64,000 bases of DNA from Phocoenobacter atlanticus subsp. cyclopteri. GTDB lineage: Bacteria; Pseudomonadota; Gammaproteobacteria; Enterobacterales; Pasteurellaceae. Below, piece by piece: positions 48,323-57,063 of this stretch. Below the pieces are notes generated by a model. The model was not told the DNA's origin. It did no database searches and saw only the letters and a program-made list of their open reading frames with translations. The stretch's first letter is position 1; every line of letters begins with the position of its first letter. Location: contig NZ_CP074346.1 of the NCBI RefSeq assembly GCF_018343795.1, positions 1,426,001 through 1,490,000 on the forward strand, read 5' to 3'. The position numbers and the translations under genes were made by a program.

Positions 48323-49530
48323 CAGGGCAAGATCATACTTTAATTGAATATAACTTTAATTTATGATCAAATACTCCTTTATATAAAAGGAGACATAAAA
48401 TGGCATTTATTGAGCACTTTAATCAATTAGAAGATACTCGTTCACATATTAATAAAAAACATGACTTACTGGATATTATATTTCTAACAGTAACCGCCAT
48501 TTTATCAGGGGCGGAAGGTTGGAAAGGTATTAAGTTATTTGGTGATGAAAAACTCCAGTGGTTACGTAAATTTAGGGCATTTGAAAATGGTATTCCAGTC
48601 GATGATACGATTGCTAGGATTGTAAGTTCCCTAGACCCACAAGAGTTAACTCATTGTTTTATGCGTTGGGTTAATGAAATACGAGAAGCCAATGGACAAA
48701 GTGTCATTGCATTTGATGGAAAAACACTTCGTCATTCCTTTGATGGTGATAGAAAGACTGCATTACACAGTGTTTCAGCCTATGCGACAGATCAGAAACT
48801 AGTGCTAAGTCAAAGTAAATCTAAAGGTAAAAAGAATGAAGTTGAAACGGTTTTAGAGTTGATTGAAATCCTAGAAATAAAAGGAAATATTGTTACTGCT
48901 GATGCTATGCATTGCTTGAAAAAAGTGACAAAAGCAATTGATAAAAAAGGCGGTGATTATGTCCTTCAAGTAAAAGATAATCAAAAAAAACTACTGCAAG
49001 AAATAGAAAGTTTTTATCATAAAACTCGTCGAGATACACCTGTTTTAATTGAACAAAATAAATTTGAACAGATTGATGGTGAACATGGGCGATTAGAAGA
49101 AAGAACCTATACACAATTAGCTGTAACTGACTGGTTAGAACAAACAAATGGTTGGTCAAATTTAAATTCAATTATAGAAGTTGTTAGAAAACGAACAATC
49201 AAAGAAAAAAAGAGTGAAGAAGTCTCTTATTATATAAGTTCTTTGCCTGTTGCACCTGAGATAGTAGCAAAAGCAATAAGAAGTCATTGGAGTATTGAAA
49301 ACAGTTCACACTGGGTACTTGATGTGATTTTTAAAGAAGATGAATCAAGAATTCGTCGAGAAAATGCCCCTGAAAATATGGCGATATTTAGGCGTTTTGC
49401 GATGAATTTAGCTCGTTTAAGTCCAATCAAAGATAGTATGAAGAGTAAACTACAACGAGCTGGATGGTCAGATAAAATAAGAGAGCAACTTATATTTGGT
49501 TAATTATTGTTCAAGTATGATTTTGCCCTG
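48323..49530 (+). mobile_element. ISAs1-family insertion sequence, 1208 bp
   Basis: Imperfect 21-bp terminal inverted repeats: left from 48323 (CAGGGCAAGATCATACTT), right ending 49530 (reverse complement CAGGGCAAAATCATACTT), 19 of 21 matching. One transposase fills it. The bases outside the ends (CTAACGTATT on the left, AGGTGTGGAA on the right) share no target duplication, which suggests an adjacent deletion or recombination after insertion. Confidence 0.9.
48400..49503 (+). CDS. ISAs1-family transposase
   Basis: A 367-residue DDE transposase. The N-terminal domain (FNQLEDTRSHINKKHDLLDIIFL) is typical of ISAs1 / H-repeat-associated proteins. The catalytic Asp are in VIAFDGKTLRHS and IVTADAMHC, the Glu in SIENSSHWVLDVIFKEDES. 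A GGAG site precedes the start. It is full length and seems intact, so the element could still move. Confidence 0.93.
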   Translation: MAFIEHFNQLEDTRSHINKKHDLLDIIFLTVTAILSGAEGWKGIKLFGDEKLQWLRKFRAFENGIPVDDTIARIVSSLDPQELTHCFMRWVNEIREANGQSVIAFDGKTLRHSFDGDRKTALHSVSAYATDQKLVLSQSKSKGKKNEVETVLELIEILEIKGNIVTADAMHCLKKVTKAIDKKGGDYVLQVKDNQKKLLQEIESFYHKTRRDTPVLIEQNKFEQIDGEHGRLEERTYTQLAVTDWLEQTNGWSNLNSIIEVVRKRTIKEKKSEEVSYYISSLPVAPEIVAKAIRSHWSIENSSHWVLDVIFKEDESRIRRENAPENMAIFRRFAMNLARLSPIKDSMKSKLQRAGWSDKIREQLIFG

Positions 49531-51249
49531 AGGTGTGGAAATAAATAGATCATAATGCCAATTACCATAATGTTTGTATTGTCCATTAAAACCTAATGTC
49601 ATACCGCTAAGAGTATCACTTACTAAATTTTTATTTTTATCTCCAAAAACTTTTCCAACATCTAACCCAAGATAAACTCGATGATTATCATTATATTGCC
49701 ATACAATATCATTTCTTAAATACCAACCCTGTTCTGCTGATAATGTTTGTTCACCAGTAAAACCTCGTACATTGTAACGACTACCTATACTAAAATTGTC
49801 TTGTATGGTCAGTGCTGTTTGATTGAACTGTCCTTGTAATTGACTATGCCAGCTAAACTGTTGATGTCCAACTTTAAACGGCATTTGCCAATCAATATTC
49901 GCTATCCATATTTTAGATTTAGCAGTACCTTCATTAAATAACTCTTCAGGTGCGGTAATAGCATTAAATGCTCGAGTACCTCGTTTGTAAGTTAAACTGC
50001 TAATAAGTGTCCCAAGTTTAAAATAACTGTGACTTGAAATATTTGCTTGCCAACCTGCTGTACGACGATGTTGAACATCAATTTCCACATCATCAATATA
50101 GCTTTTATTCTCTTTAAACCAACCGCCTAATTGGGCAGTTATTTTATGCTGATTATCTCTGTATATCACTTTTGATAAATTAAGGTGAGCTTGATTACTG
50201 GTACCAGTATAATGATAATTACGATTAACTCCTATAACTGCTTGGTCATAAAAATAATGGTTAATACCCATATCAACTAACCAATAACCAAAAGGAACGC
50301 TGTACCCAATGGAATAACTTGATGTTTTTCCTTTGTCTACTTTACCATTAGGATCTGTTGCTTTTTTTCCTGATGTTAAATTATGCGTATAACTTACCGA
50401 TAATATATCATTAAGGTGTAGAGGATTATCCCACACTATAGAAATTGTGCCTAAATACTTACCTGTTGATTTACTACCACTATCATCAAAAGAAAAATTA
50501 ACTCGGATAGGATATTTTTGTTGTTGCCAAAGTACTTTTACATCACTCATATTTTGTTGTGTGCTTGGGATAATATTAATTTCAGCTTTTACAGTTTGTA
50601 AGCGACGTAAATTATCTAACCCTTGCTCTAAATCACGTAAATTTAATGGTTTATTTTTATCATTTGGAAATGCTGTAAATAAATTTGCTCTATTCGCATA
50701 AGTCTTTTCTATATTATTTTTATCGATAACAATATTATTCAGTAATCCCTGCATTAAAGAGAATTCTAAAGTACGATCAGTTAATGATTGATTAGGTATA
50801 AATAGGCGGCTGGTAATCCACCCTTTGGTAATGATATTATTTTGAATAGTTGTATTTAACATACGTATATCATTTAGGCTTAAGCAAGGAATAAAATGGG
50901 GCTGTTCAAATAATTCAAACTTCAACGATGTTATTTTCTGGTATGTTAAATTCTGTGAATTTAATGCATTAGTAATGATAGAATAAAAATCTGAAATAGG
51001 TGCTGTATTACCTAACACATTAAAATCAATTTTTTTAATTGGAAAACATATTGAATGATTATTTTGAGAGATATGTTGAGAGCGTGGTACAGATAAAGTA
51101 GTAGGCTTATTTGGTGTTTTTTCTAATTGACGATTAATAGTTGCTTGCCGTAACTCAGACTGTTTTAAGATATTATCTGATACTGGAAGATTTTGTGCTA
51201 GTGAAGAAGTACCATAAAATAAGGTTAAAAATAGCAGTTTTATTTTCAT
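49504..51249 (-). CDS. TpsB / CdiB-like outer-membrane transporter, C-terminus replaced by IS sequence
   Basis: A 581-residue two-partner-secretion transporter of the Omp85 superfamily. A signal peptide (MKIKLLFLTLFYGTSSLA) is followed by a POTRA region (CFPIKKIDFNVLG...GWITSRLFIPNQSL) and a barrel with the GSRYNVRGFTGEQ motif. The ATG at 51247-51249 is chosen over a TTG six codons earlier. Native sequence ends at HYDLFISTP; the last eight residues (QGKIILEQ) and the stop are read from the IS end. The terminal barrel strand with its Phe is therefore lost. It would export a TpsA/CdiA that is no longer whole here. Confidence 0.88.
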   Translation of the reverse strand: MKIKLLFLTLFYGTSSLAQNLPVSDNILKQSELRQATINRQLEKTPNKPTTLSVPRSQHISQNNHSICFPIKKIDFNVLGNTAPISDFYSIITNALNSQNLTYQKITSLKFELFEQPHFIPCLSLNDIRMLNTTIQNNIITKGWITSRLFIPNQSLTDRTLEFSLMQGLLNNIVIDKNNIEKTYANRANLFTAFPNDKNKPLNLRDLEQGLDNLRRLQTVKAEINIIPSTQQNMSDVKVLWQQQKYPIRVNFSFDDSGSKSTGKYLGTISIVWDNPLHLNDILSVSYTHNLTSGKKATDPNGKVDKGKTSSYSIGYSVPFGYWLVDMGINHYFYDQAVIGVNRNYHYTGTSNQAHLNLSKVIYRDNQHKITAQLGGWFKENKSYIDDVEIDVQHRRTAGWQANISSHSYFKLGTLISSLTYKRGTRAFNAITAPEELFNEGTAKSKIWIANIDWQMPFKVGHQQFSWHSQLQGQFNQTALTIQDNFSIGSRYNVRGFTGEQTLSAEQGWYLRNDIVWQYNDNHRVYLGLDVGKVFGDKNKNLVSDTLSGMTLGFNGQYKHYGNWHYDLFISTPQGKIILEQ

Positions 51250-51487
51250 AACAATACTCTGTTTCAAAATTAATTTCGATTGTATCTCATTCTAAATCAT
51301 ATTTTCACATTTTTTGTTGACTTTTGTAGGCATGATCACATTTTTATGCTTATTTTTCTAATAGTAATATACAATAATAATTATTGATTTTTTATCATAT
51401 TACTTTAAAATTAGCTATTCTGTGTCATAGCTGAATTAGAGATCGGCTATTGATGAATTTTAACTTACTTATTTTAGGAGTAAAAAT

Positions 51488-51757
51488 ATGTCTCTAAGTG
51501 CAGAAGCAAAAGCAAAAATCGTTGCTGAATTTGGTCGTGATGAAAAAGATACTGGTTCATCTGAAGTTCAAATCGCTCTTTTAACTGCTCAAATTAACCA
51601 TTTACAAAATCACTTTAAAGAGCACAAAAAAGACCATCACGGTCGTCGTGGTCTATTGAAAATGGTTTCACGCCGTCGTAAACTTTTAGATTACTTAAAA
51701 CGTACGGATCTAAATCGTTATGCAGACACTATCGCACGTTTAGGTTTACGTCGTTAA
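51488..51757 (+). CDS. rpsO: 30S ribosomal protein S15
   Basis: An 89-residue ribosomal protein. It starts [18 protein letters not shown] and contains [17 protein letters not shown], the 16S rRNA-binding [16 protein letters not shown] and the end [12 protein letters not shown]. An AGGAG site precedes it. pnp, its E. coli neighbour, does not follow; a strong terminator does. Confidence 0.99.
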   Translation: MSLSAEAKAKIVAEFGRDEKDTGSSEVQIALLTAQINHLQNHFKEHKKDHHGRRGLLKMVSRRRKLLDYLKRTDLNRYADTIARLGLRR

Positions 51758-51775
51758 TTTCAAAACTTAATACGA

Positions 51776-51804
51776 AGCGAGCGGTTAAATGCTCGCTTTT
51801 TTTC
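51776..51804 (+). terminator. Rho-independent terminator of rpsO
   Basis: AGCGAGC (51776-51782) pairs with GCTCGCT (51791-51797) over an 8-nt loop and is followed by a T run (TTTTTTT). The loop begins with part of an uptake signal (GCGGTTAAAT). Confidence 0.9.
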
Positions 51805-51839
51805 TATCTGTTTTTTTCTATCTATTGGGAGCTTAATTT

Positions 51840-52427
51840 ATGAAAAAGTGGATTTTAATCGGCTTAGTCGTTATCACTGTTTTGGGTGGTTTTACCTTAA
51901 AAAATAGTTATAACGGTTTAGTTACAGCAGAAGAAGATATCAATTCTGTTTGGGGAAATGTGGAGTCAGCTTATCAACGCCGTGCAGACTTAATTCCTAA
52001 TTTAGTGAATACCGTCAAAGGGCAAGCTAATTTTGAAAAAGAGACCTTAAGTGCAGTGATTGAAGCTCGTGCGAAAGCAACGCAAACCACTATCGACCCA
52101 AGCAAAGCAACACCAGAACAGATGGAAAAATTCCAACAAGCTCAACAAGGCGTAAACTCAGCATTAGCTCGTTTATTAGTTAGTGTAGAAAGATACCCTG
52201 AATTAAAAGCACACGAGGGATTTTTAAATCTTCAAGTTCAATTGGAAGGAACAGAAAATCGTATTAATATGGCTCGCAATAACTTTAATAATGCCGTAAA
52301 AGAATATAATAAAAAAGTACGTCAATTCCCAACTAAATTGTTTGCAGCTTTATTTGGTTTTCAATCAAAACCACAATTTAAAGCAAGTGCAGGTGCGGAA
52401 AATGCACCAACGGTAAACTTTAATTAA
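51840..52427 (+). CDS. LemA-family protein
   Basis: A 195-residue protein with one N-terminal membrane helix (WILIGLVVITVLGGFTL). The LemA core follows: NSVWGNVESAYQRRADLIPNLVNTVKG near 38-64, with coiled-coil helices to about 150. Two TPM-domain genes follow, a common association (lemA-ygcG type). The role is unknown. A 12-bp gap to no upstream gene and the rpsO terminator suggest its own promoter. Confidence 0.93.
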   Translation: MKKWILIGLVVITVLGGFTLKNSYNGLVTAEEDINSVWGNVESAYQRRADLIPNLVNTVKGQANFEKETLSAVIEARAKATQTTIDPSKATPEQMEKFQQAQQGVNSALARLLVSVERYPELKAHEGFLNLQVQLEGTENRINMARNNFNNAVKEYNKKVRQFPTKLFAALFGFQSKPQFKASAGAENAPTVNFN

Positions 52428-52441
52428 AATGATTGACTTAG

Positions 52442-52497
52442 CAAGCGGTAAGATCTGATGAAAAATTTGCAAATTTTTGTAAAAATCTAACCGCTTG
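52442..52497 (+). terminator. Inverted uptake-signal hairpin after lemA
   Basis: CAAGCGGT (52442-52449) pairs with ACCGCTTG (52490-52497), and the next bases (AAGATCT / AATCTA) nearly pair. An inner palindrome AAAAATTTGCAAATTTTT lies between. It sits between lemA and the first TPM gene. Confidence 0.7.
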
Positions 52498-52523
52498 ATG
52501 TCATTTATACTAATGGTAACACG

Positions 52524-52970
52524 ATGAAACTCTTTTCTTTTTTTAGTAAAAAATTACCTGTTGATACACAACAAATTGAACAAGCCATTGCTCATTTAGA
52601 ACAACACACCTCCGCTGAATTACGGGTTGTGGTAGAACGTAAAGCAAAAACCCATTCTGCGATTGAGCGTGCTGAACAACTGTTTAATGAATTAGAAATG
52701 TATCAAACGGCACAACACAATGCGGTGTTAATCTATTTATCTTTTAAACCGCATTATGTGGCAGTAATTGGTGATAAAGGTATTCATCAGAAAGTCGGTG
52801 ATGAGTTTTGGCAAGCGGTGTATGATGCAATGAAACAGCAATGTCAACGCGGTAACTTTACCCAAGCAATTTGCAATGGGATTAAAGAAGTGGAAACTCA
52901 ACTCGTAAAATATTACCCAATTCAAACTGATGATATTGATGAACTTTCAAATGAGGTCATTATAAAATGA
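52524..52970 (+). CDS. TPM-domain protein, short form
   Basis: A 148-residue protein with a TPM (YgcG-like) fold: IEQAIAHLEQHTSAELRVVVERKA near 20, AVLIYLSFKPHYVAVIGDKGIHQKVG, FWQAVYDAMKQQCQRGNFTQAICNGIKEVE. No clear signal peptide or membrane anchor. It overlaps the next gene by 4 bp (ATGA), so the two are coupled. The function is unknown; some TPM proteins have phosphatase activity. Confidence 0.85.
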   Translation: MKLFSFFSKKLPVDTQQIEQAIAHLEQHTSAELRVVVERKAKTHSAIERAEQLFNELEMYQTAQHNAVLIYLSFKPHYVAVIGDKGIHQKVGDEFWQAVYDAMKQQCQRGNFTQAICNGIKEVETQLVKYYPIQTDDIDELSNEVIIK

Positions 52971-53731
52971 TAAAGCGTATTTTATTACATATTGGCATTA
53001 TCTTTGCTCTTTTTATCAGTTTATCTGCTCAAGCAAATTACCCTGATGTGCCAAAACCTTTTCAATATGTCTCTGATTACACCAAAACATTAACCCAATC
53101 GGAACAACAACAATTAGAAACAGCACTTGTAAATTATGGACAACAAACCAGTTCACAAATTGCAGTTGTAATTATTCCGTCTACTGAGGGAGAAGACGTT
53201 TCTAGTTATAGCTTTAATTTATTTAATAAATGGGGAATTGGACGCCAAAAAGAAAATAATGGCGTATTATTACTGATTGCCAAAAATGATCATAAACTTT
53301 TTATTGCAACAGGTAGAGGTTTAGAAGGTGCATTGCCTGACATAATCGCTTCAACCATTATTCGCCATAATATTGTTCCCTTTTTCAAAAAGAACAAATA
53401 TGCAGAAGGTATTGCAAGTGGCTTATCTGCCATTATTCAAGCAACAAAGGGAGAATATAAACCGCTAGAATTAGAAAAAGAGAAAGCCGATCCCTTTGAT
53501 GGTTTCTTTATTTTCTTAGGCGTTGCATTCCTATTATTTGTTATTTTTAATAGTATTGGACGTAAAAATCACTATATAAGTCCAAGCTCACTAGGGGGTA
53601 TTGGCTCAATGTCTCATCATTCTGGTAGATTTGGTGGGGGCAACAGTGGTTTTGGAAGTGGAGGCTTTGGCGGAGGCGGTGGCTTCGGCGGAGGAAGTTC
53701 TGGTGGCGGTGGTGCTGGTGGAAGTTGGTAA
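52967..53731 (+). CDS. YgcG-like TPM-domain membrane protein with Gly-rich tail
   Basis: A 254-residue exported protein. It has a signal peptide (LHIGIIFALFISLSAQA), then a TPM domain with VPKPFQYVSDYTKTL, IAVVIIPSTEGEDVSSYS, FNKWGIGRQKENNGVLLLIAKNDHK and ATGRGLEGALPD. A membrane helix follows near residue 180, then a Gly/Ser-rich tail (FGGGNSGFGSGGFGG... ending GGGAGGSW), usual for YgcG. It is coupled to the preceding TPM gene and to lemA. Confidence 0.92.
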   Translation: MIKRILLHIGIIFALFISLSAQANYPDVPKPFQYVSDYTKTLTQSEQQQLETALVNYGQQTSSQIAVVIIPSTEGEDVSSYSFNLFNKWGIGRQKENNGVLLLIAKNDHKLFIATGRGLEGALPDIIASTIIRHNIVPFFKKNKYAEGIASGLSAIIQATKGEYKPLELEKEKADPFDGFFIFLGVAFLLFVIFNSIGRKNHYISPSSLGGIGSMSHHSGRFGGGNSGFGSGGFGGGGGFGGGSSGGGGAGGSW

Positions 53732-53755
53732 TACTAGAAAAAGAGGAAAGAAAAG

Positions 53756-53908
53756 ATGTATAATGATACTCAGCTTGAGTTAACCCACGAACAACAGCAA
53801 CAAGCAGTTGAAAAAATTCAACAACTCGTACAGCAAGGAATGGCACACGGAGAAGCAATTAATCTCGTTGCAAAACAGTTACGTGAACAATCTAGCAAAC
53901 AAATTTAA
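53756..53908 (+). CDS. yoaH: YoaH (UPF0181) family small protein
   Basis: A 50-residue protein with [37 protein letters not shown], closely matching E. coli YoaH. A GAGGAAAG site precedes the ATG. The function of the family is unknown. It lies 24 bp after the YgcG-like gene and 19 bp before the next exported protein; a longer frame overlapping it is not real in its first 40 codons. Confidence 0.9.
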   Translation: MYNDTQLELTHEQQQQAVEKIQQLVQQGMAHGEAINLVAKQLREQSSKQI

Positions 53909-53927
53909 CTCTATAATGGAAATCACT

Positions 53928-54359
53928 ATGAAAAAATTAAACTTAGCAACACTCATTACTGGTCTTATTTTACTATTTAGTACTCAAACAAGTTTTGCAG
54001 AACCGAACGTAAAAATACACATTGATAATTCTTCAGAAACAAATACTATTTCTATTTCAAAGAAAAAGACTCGTTTATGTTGGGATATCAGTGATCTTGA
54101 AGCTAATACTCAGTATGACATTGTAGAGGAATTTACCTCTCCACCAAATGGCTATTTTGATAATGGAATAAGTAAAATAATCACAAATAGTAATAAAACA
54201 AAACATACTCTTCTTTCAAAAAAAGAAAGTTCTCAAGATGGTTTTATCAGTAATAACTGTTGGTATTTTTCAAAAGAAGACCCTTTAGGGGACTATACTT
54301 TAACAATAAAAGTAAATGGTACGCCATATTCCAATTTTCCATTTAAACTAACAAAATAA
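53928..54359 (+). CDS. Small exported protein of unknown function
   Basis: A 143-residue protein with a signal peptide MKKLNLATLITGLILLFSTQTSFA. The mature part is a probable single beta-sandwich domain with two cysteines (RLCWDIS and NNCWYFS) that could form a disulfide. It ends GDYTLTIKVNGTPYSNFPFKLTK. The ATG at 53928 with upstream GGA is chosen; the frame is open earlier but overlaps yoaH. I know no family. Confidence 0.7.
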   Translation: MKKLNLATLITGLILLFSTQTSFAEPNVKIHIDNSSETNTISISKKKTRLCWDISDLEANTQYDIVEEFTSPPNGYFDNGISKIITNSNKTKHTLLSKKESSQDGFISNNCWYFSKEDPLGDYTLTIKVNGTPYSNFPFKLTK

Positions 54360-54380
54360 TTAAAATATATTGAGGTAATA

Positions 54381-55784
54381 ATGTCACAATTTTCTTCTAT
54401 TTCTGATGTGTTATCAGAAAAAATTACCGTTGGTAAAACAATTACTGTTCGTGGTTGGGTACGTACTCGCCGTGATTCTAAAGCAGGATTATCTTTCCTT
54501 GCGGTCTATGATGGGTCTTGTTTTGATCCTATTCAGGCTATCGTTAATAACGATATTGAAAATTATCAACAAGAAGTATTAAAACTTACCGCAGGTTGCT
54601 CTGTCGAGGTAACTGGGACGGTTGTTGAATCACCTGCAAAAGGGCAAGCCGTTGAACTTCACGCAACACAAGTTAAAGTGGTGGGTTGGGTTGAAGATCC
54701 TGATACTTACCCAATGGCAGCAAAACGTCACTCTATGGAGTATTTACGTGAAGTTGCCCACTTACGCCCTCGTACAAATTTAATTGGCGCGGTGACTCGT
54801 GTTCGCCACTGTTTAGCACAAGCCATCCATCGTTTCTTCCACGAAGAAGGTTTTTACTGGGTGGCAACACCACTAATCACTGCTTCTGACACCGAAGGTG
54901 CGGGCGAAATGTTCCGTATTTCTACCTTAGACTTAGAAAACTTACCTCGTACAGAAAAAGGTGAGATTGACTTTAATGAAGATTTCTTTGGTAAAGAAGC
55001 ATTTTTAACGGTATCTGGTCAATTAAATGCTGAAACCTATGCTTGTGCATTAAGTAAAGTATATACTTTTGGTCCAACATTCCGTGCGGAAAACTCAAAT
55101 ACTACACGTCATCTCGCTGAATTTTGGATGGTGGAACCTGAAGTGGCTTTTGCTAATTTAGCAGACAATGCAGCCCTTGCAGAAAGAATGTTGAAATATG
55201 TATTTAACGCCGTTTTAACAGAACGTGCTGATGATTTACAATTCTTCGCTAAACACATTGATAAAAGCGTTATTGCACGTTTAGAAAGTTTTGTGAATTC
55301 TGATTTTGCTCAAATTGATTACACTGATGCGATTGATGTATTATTAAAATCAGGCAAAAAATTTGAATTTGCCGTTGAATGGGGAATTGATCTTTCATCA
55401 GAACACGAACGCTATTTAGCAGAAGAACACTTTAAATCGCCAGTGGTGGTAAAAAACTATCCAAAAGATATTAAAGCTTTCTATATGCGTTTAAATGATG
55501 ACGGTAAAACCGTTGCTGCAATGGATGTTTTAGCACCCGGAATTGGCGAGATCATCGGTGGTTCACAACGTGAAGAGCGTTTAGAGGTGTTAGATGCACG
55601 TATGGAAGAAATGGGATTAAACCCTGAAGATTACTGGTGGTACCGTGATTTACGTAAATACGGTTCAGTACCTCATTCAGGCTTTGGATTAGGGTTTGAA
55701 CGTTTGATTGTTTATGTAACAGGTTTACAAAATATTCGTGATGTTATCCCATTCCCACGTGCACCACGAAATGCGAATTTTTAA
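54381..55784 (+). CDS. asnS: Asparaginyl-tRNA synthetase
   Basis: A 467-residue class II synthetase that charges tRNA-Asn. The N-terminal OB-fold anticodon domain has [20 protein letters not shown]. Motif 2 ([25 protein letters not shown]) and motif 3 ([16 protein letters not shown]) are intact. It ends [10 protein letters not shown] as in E. coli AsnS (466). It follows the small exported protein by 21 bp and is closed by its own terminator. Confidence 0.98.
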   Translation: MSQFSSISDVLSEKITVGKTITVRGWVRTRRDSKAGLSFLAVYDGSCFDPIQAIVNNDIENYQQEVLKLTAGCSVEVTGTVVESPAKGQAVELHATQVKVVGWVEDPDTYPMAAKRHSMEYLREVAHLRPRTNLIGAVTRVRHCLAQAIHRFFHEEGFYWVATPLITASDTEGAGEMFRISTLDLENLPRTEKGEIDFNEDFFGKEAFLTVSGQLNAETYACALSKVYTFGPTFRAENSNTTRHLAEFWMVEPEVAFANLADNAALAERMLKYVFNAVLTERADDLQFFAKHIDKSVIARLESFVNSDFAQIDYTDAIDVLLKSGKKFEFAVEWGIDLSSEHERYLAEEHFKSPVVVKNYPKDIKAFYMRLNDDGKTVAAMDVLAPGIGEIIGGSQREERLEVLDARMEEMGLNPEDYWWYRDLRKYGSVPHSGFGLGFERLIVYVTGLQNIRDVIPFPRAPRNANF

Positions 55785-55794
55785 TTAAACAACG

Positions 55795-55829
55795 TCCCTT
55801 TAACCACATAAGTTAAAGGGATTTTTATT
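55795..55829 (+). terminator. Rho-independent terminator of asnS
   Basis: TCCCTTTAAC (55795-55804) and GTTAAAGGGA (55812-55821) form a perfect 10-bp stem with a 7-nt loop and TTTTTATT after it. Confidence 0.9.
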
Positions 55830-55853
55830 ATTGTTGTAAAAAAGGAAAGAAAA

Positions 55854-56228
55854 ATGACTGTTCTTAATCAAAATACAACAGATTTAGTTTCAGCAAATCA
55901 ATCTCAACAAAATTGGATGTTAGCTATCTATATTTTATATGCGATAAGTATTTTTTCTGGTGTTACACTAGCTTTTGTTGGCTTTATTGTTGCTTATGTA
56001 AAGCGTGATGAAATGAAAGGAACCTTTTATGAATCACATATTACTTACTTAATTCGTACTTTCTTTATGGTATTTATTAGTACTATTATTGGTTTCATTC
56101 TCTCTTTTATCGGTATTGGAATTATCCTGCTATTTATCATTGGAATATGGTACATCTTTCGTGTAGTCGTCGGTATGATAAAATTCTTTGATAAGAAGAC
56201 TGTCACTACAACAGGTTGGTTTATGTAG
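55854..56228 (+). CDS. Small inner-membrane protein (COG3671 / DUF4870-like)
   Basis: A 124-residue protein with three hydrophobic segments (WMLAIYILYAISIFSGVTLAFVGFIVAYV, LIRTFFMVFISTIIGFIL, IGIILLFIIGIWYIFRVVVG). The AYVKRDEMKGTFYESHITYLIRT segment after the first helix is characteristic of COG3671 membrane proteins. Function unknown. It stands alone between two terminators. Confidence 0.8.
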   Translation: MTVLNQNTTDLVSANQSQQNWMLAIYILYAISIFSGVTLAFVGFIVAYVKRDEMKGTFYESHITYLIRTFFMVFISTIIGFILSFIGIGIILLFIIGIWYIFRVVVGMIKFFDKKTVTTTGWFM

Positions 56229-56246
56229 TTTAATAAAAAATTTACT

Positions 56247-56286
56247 TCCCTCATCATTCTATTAGAAAGATGAGGGATTTTTTATT
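56247..56286. terminator. Bidirectional terminator between the membrane protein and thiK
   Basis: TCCCTCATC (56247-56255) pairs with GATGAGGGA (56269-56277) and is followed by TTTTTT. The A-rich left side gives a T-tract for the minus strand also, fitting the convergent genes. Confidence 0.85.
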
Positions 56287-57058
56287 TCGCTACTTCTTCC
56301 CACACTTGGTTTAATAGGTTAACCACCACTTGGTATTCATTAATTTTTGATTTAAATGCCTGTTGATTAAATTTGGTTAGCTCCAGATAATAATCAAAAA
56401 AATAATTTTTCTGCTTTGTTGTCAGCTTATTGGCATTAAAAAAAAGAGCGATATCCAACGCAGGATCTGAAACAGCGGCATATTCCCAATCAATTAAAAA
56501 TAATTGACCATCGTTTTCTATAAAATTACCTAAATGTAAATCGTGGTGACAGATACCCTTTGCAAAAGGTTTAACTGGTTTTAATTTGATCTGTTTTAAT
56601 ATGGAGATATCAATATGCTTTTTTTGTTGTGGTGATAACTGTTGATACAAAAAATAACAACGCTCTACAATATCGAAATTTGCAAATTTCTGTAAAGATC
56701 GTACCGCTTGTTGATCATTAAATTGATGTAACTTAGCAAGATGTTGTGCTAATTGAGAGAGTAAAGGGAGTGAAAATTGAGTAACTTCTGCCCCTTTAAT
56801 ATAGCTTAATAGCGTAAATTCTTGATTATGATAAAGCACGTTAGGAGCAATATTAAGCGGTGTGATAGTGTTTAAAATTTGCCATTCTAATCCATAATTA
56901 ATCCCTAAGTTTGTTGCTCGTTCACTTTGTTGATGAAGAATATAACACTCGCCATTCTCCAGCTCAATTATTTGACTACAAGCGGTTAGATTTGCAGAAT
57001 TTTTTACAAATGTGACCGCTTGTTTAAAATAGTTTTCAAGCCAATTTTCTAGGTTCAT
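56282..57058 (-). CDS. thiK: Phosphotransferase, thiamine kinase-like (YcfN/ThiK)
   Basis: A 258-residue kinase of the choline/aminoglycoside phosphotransferase fold. The catalytic loop is GICHHDLHLGNFI and the metal-binding DWE motif is LFLIDWEYAAVSDPALDIALFF. In E. coli, hinT-ycfL-lpoB-thiK lie together; here htpX-hinT-ycfL-thiK run on the minus strand without lpoB, which supports ThiK. A LicA-type choline kinase is the alternative. An uptake signal lies inside the N-terminal coding part (CAAGCGGT near 56977). Confidence 0.75.
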   Translation of the reverse strand: MNLENWLENYFKQAVTFVKNSANLTACSQIIELENGECYILHQQSERATNLGINYGLEWQILNTITPLNIAPNVLYHNQEFTLLSYIKGAEVTQFSLPLLSQLAQHLAKLHQFNDQQAVRSLQKFANFDIVERCYFLYQQLSPQQKKHIDISILKQIKLKPVKPFAKGICHHDLHLGNFIENDGQLFLIDWEYAAVSDPALDIALFFNANKLTTKQKNYFFDYYLELTKFNQQAFKSKINEYQVVVNLLNQVWEEVAK

Positions 57059-57063
57059 TTAAA

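Noticed and set aside
48361-48399. Start codon for the toxin fragment inside the IS
   Set aside because: The frame is open into the IS for only nine codons and has no ATG, GTG or ribosome-binding site, so the fragment is not a gene of its own.
53547-53858. 103-codon minus-strand ORF over the Gly-rich tail
   Set aside because: Mirror of the GGC/GGT repeat codons of the YgcG-like gene.
53808-53927. Upstream extension of the exported protein before asnS
   Set aside because: It overlaps yoaH in another frame, and the ATG at 53928 gives a proper signal peptide.
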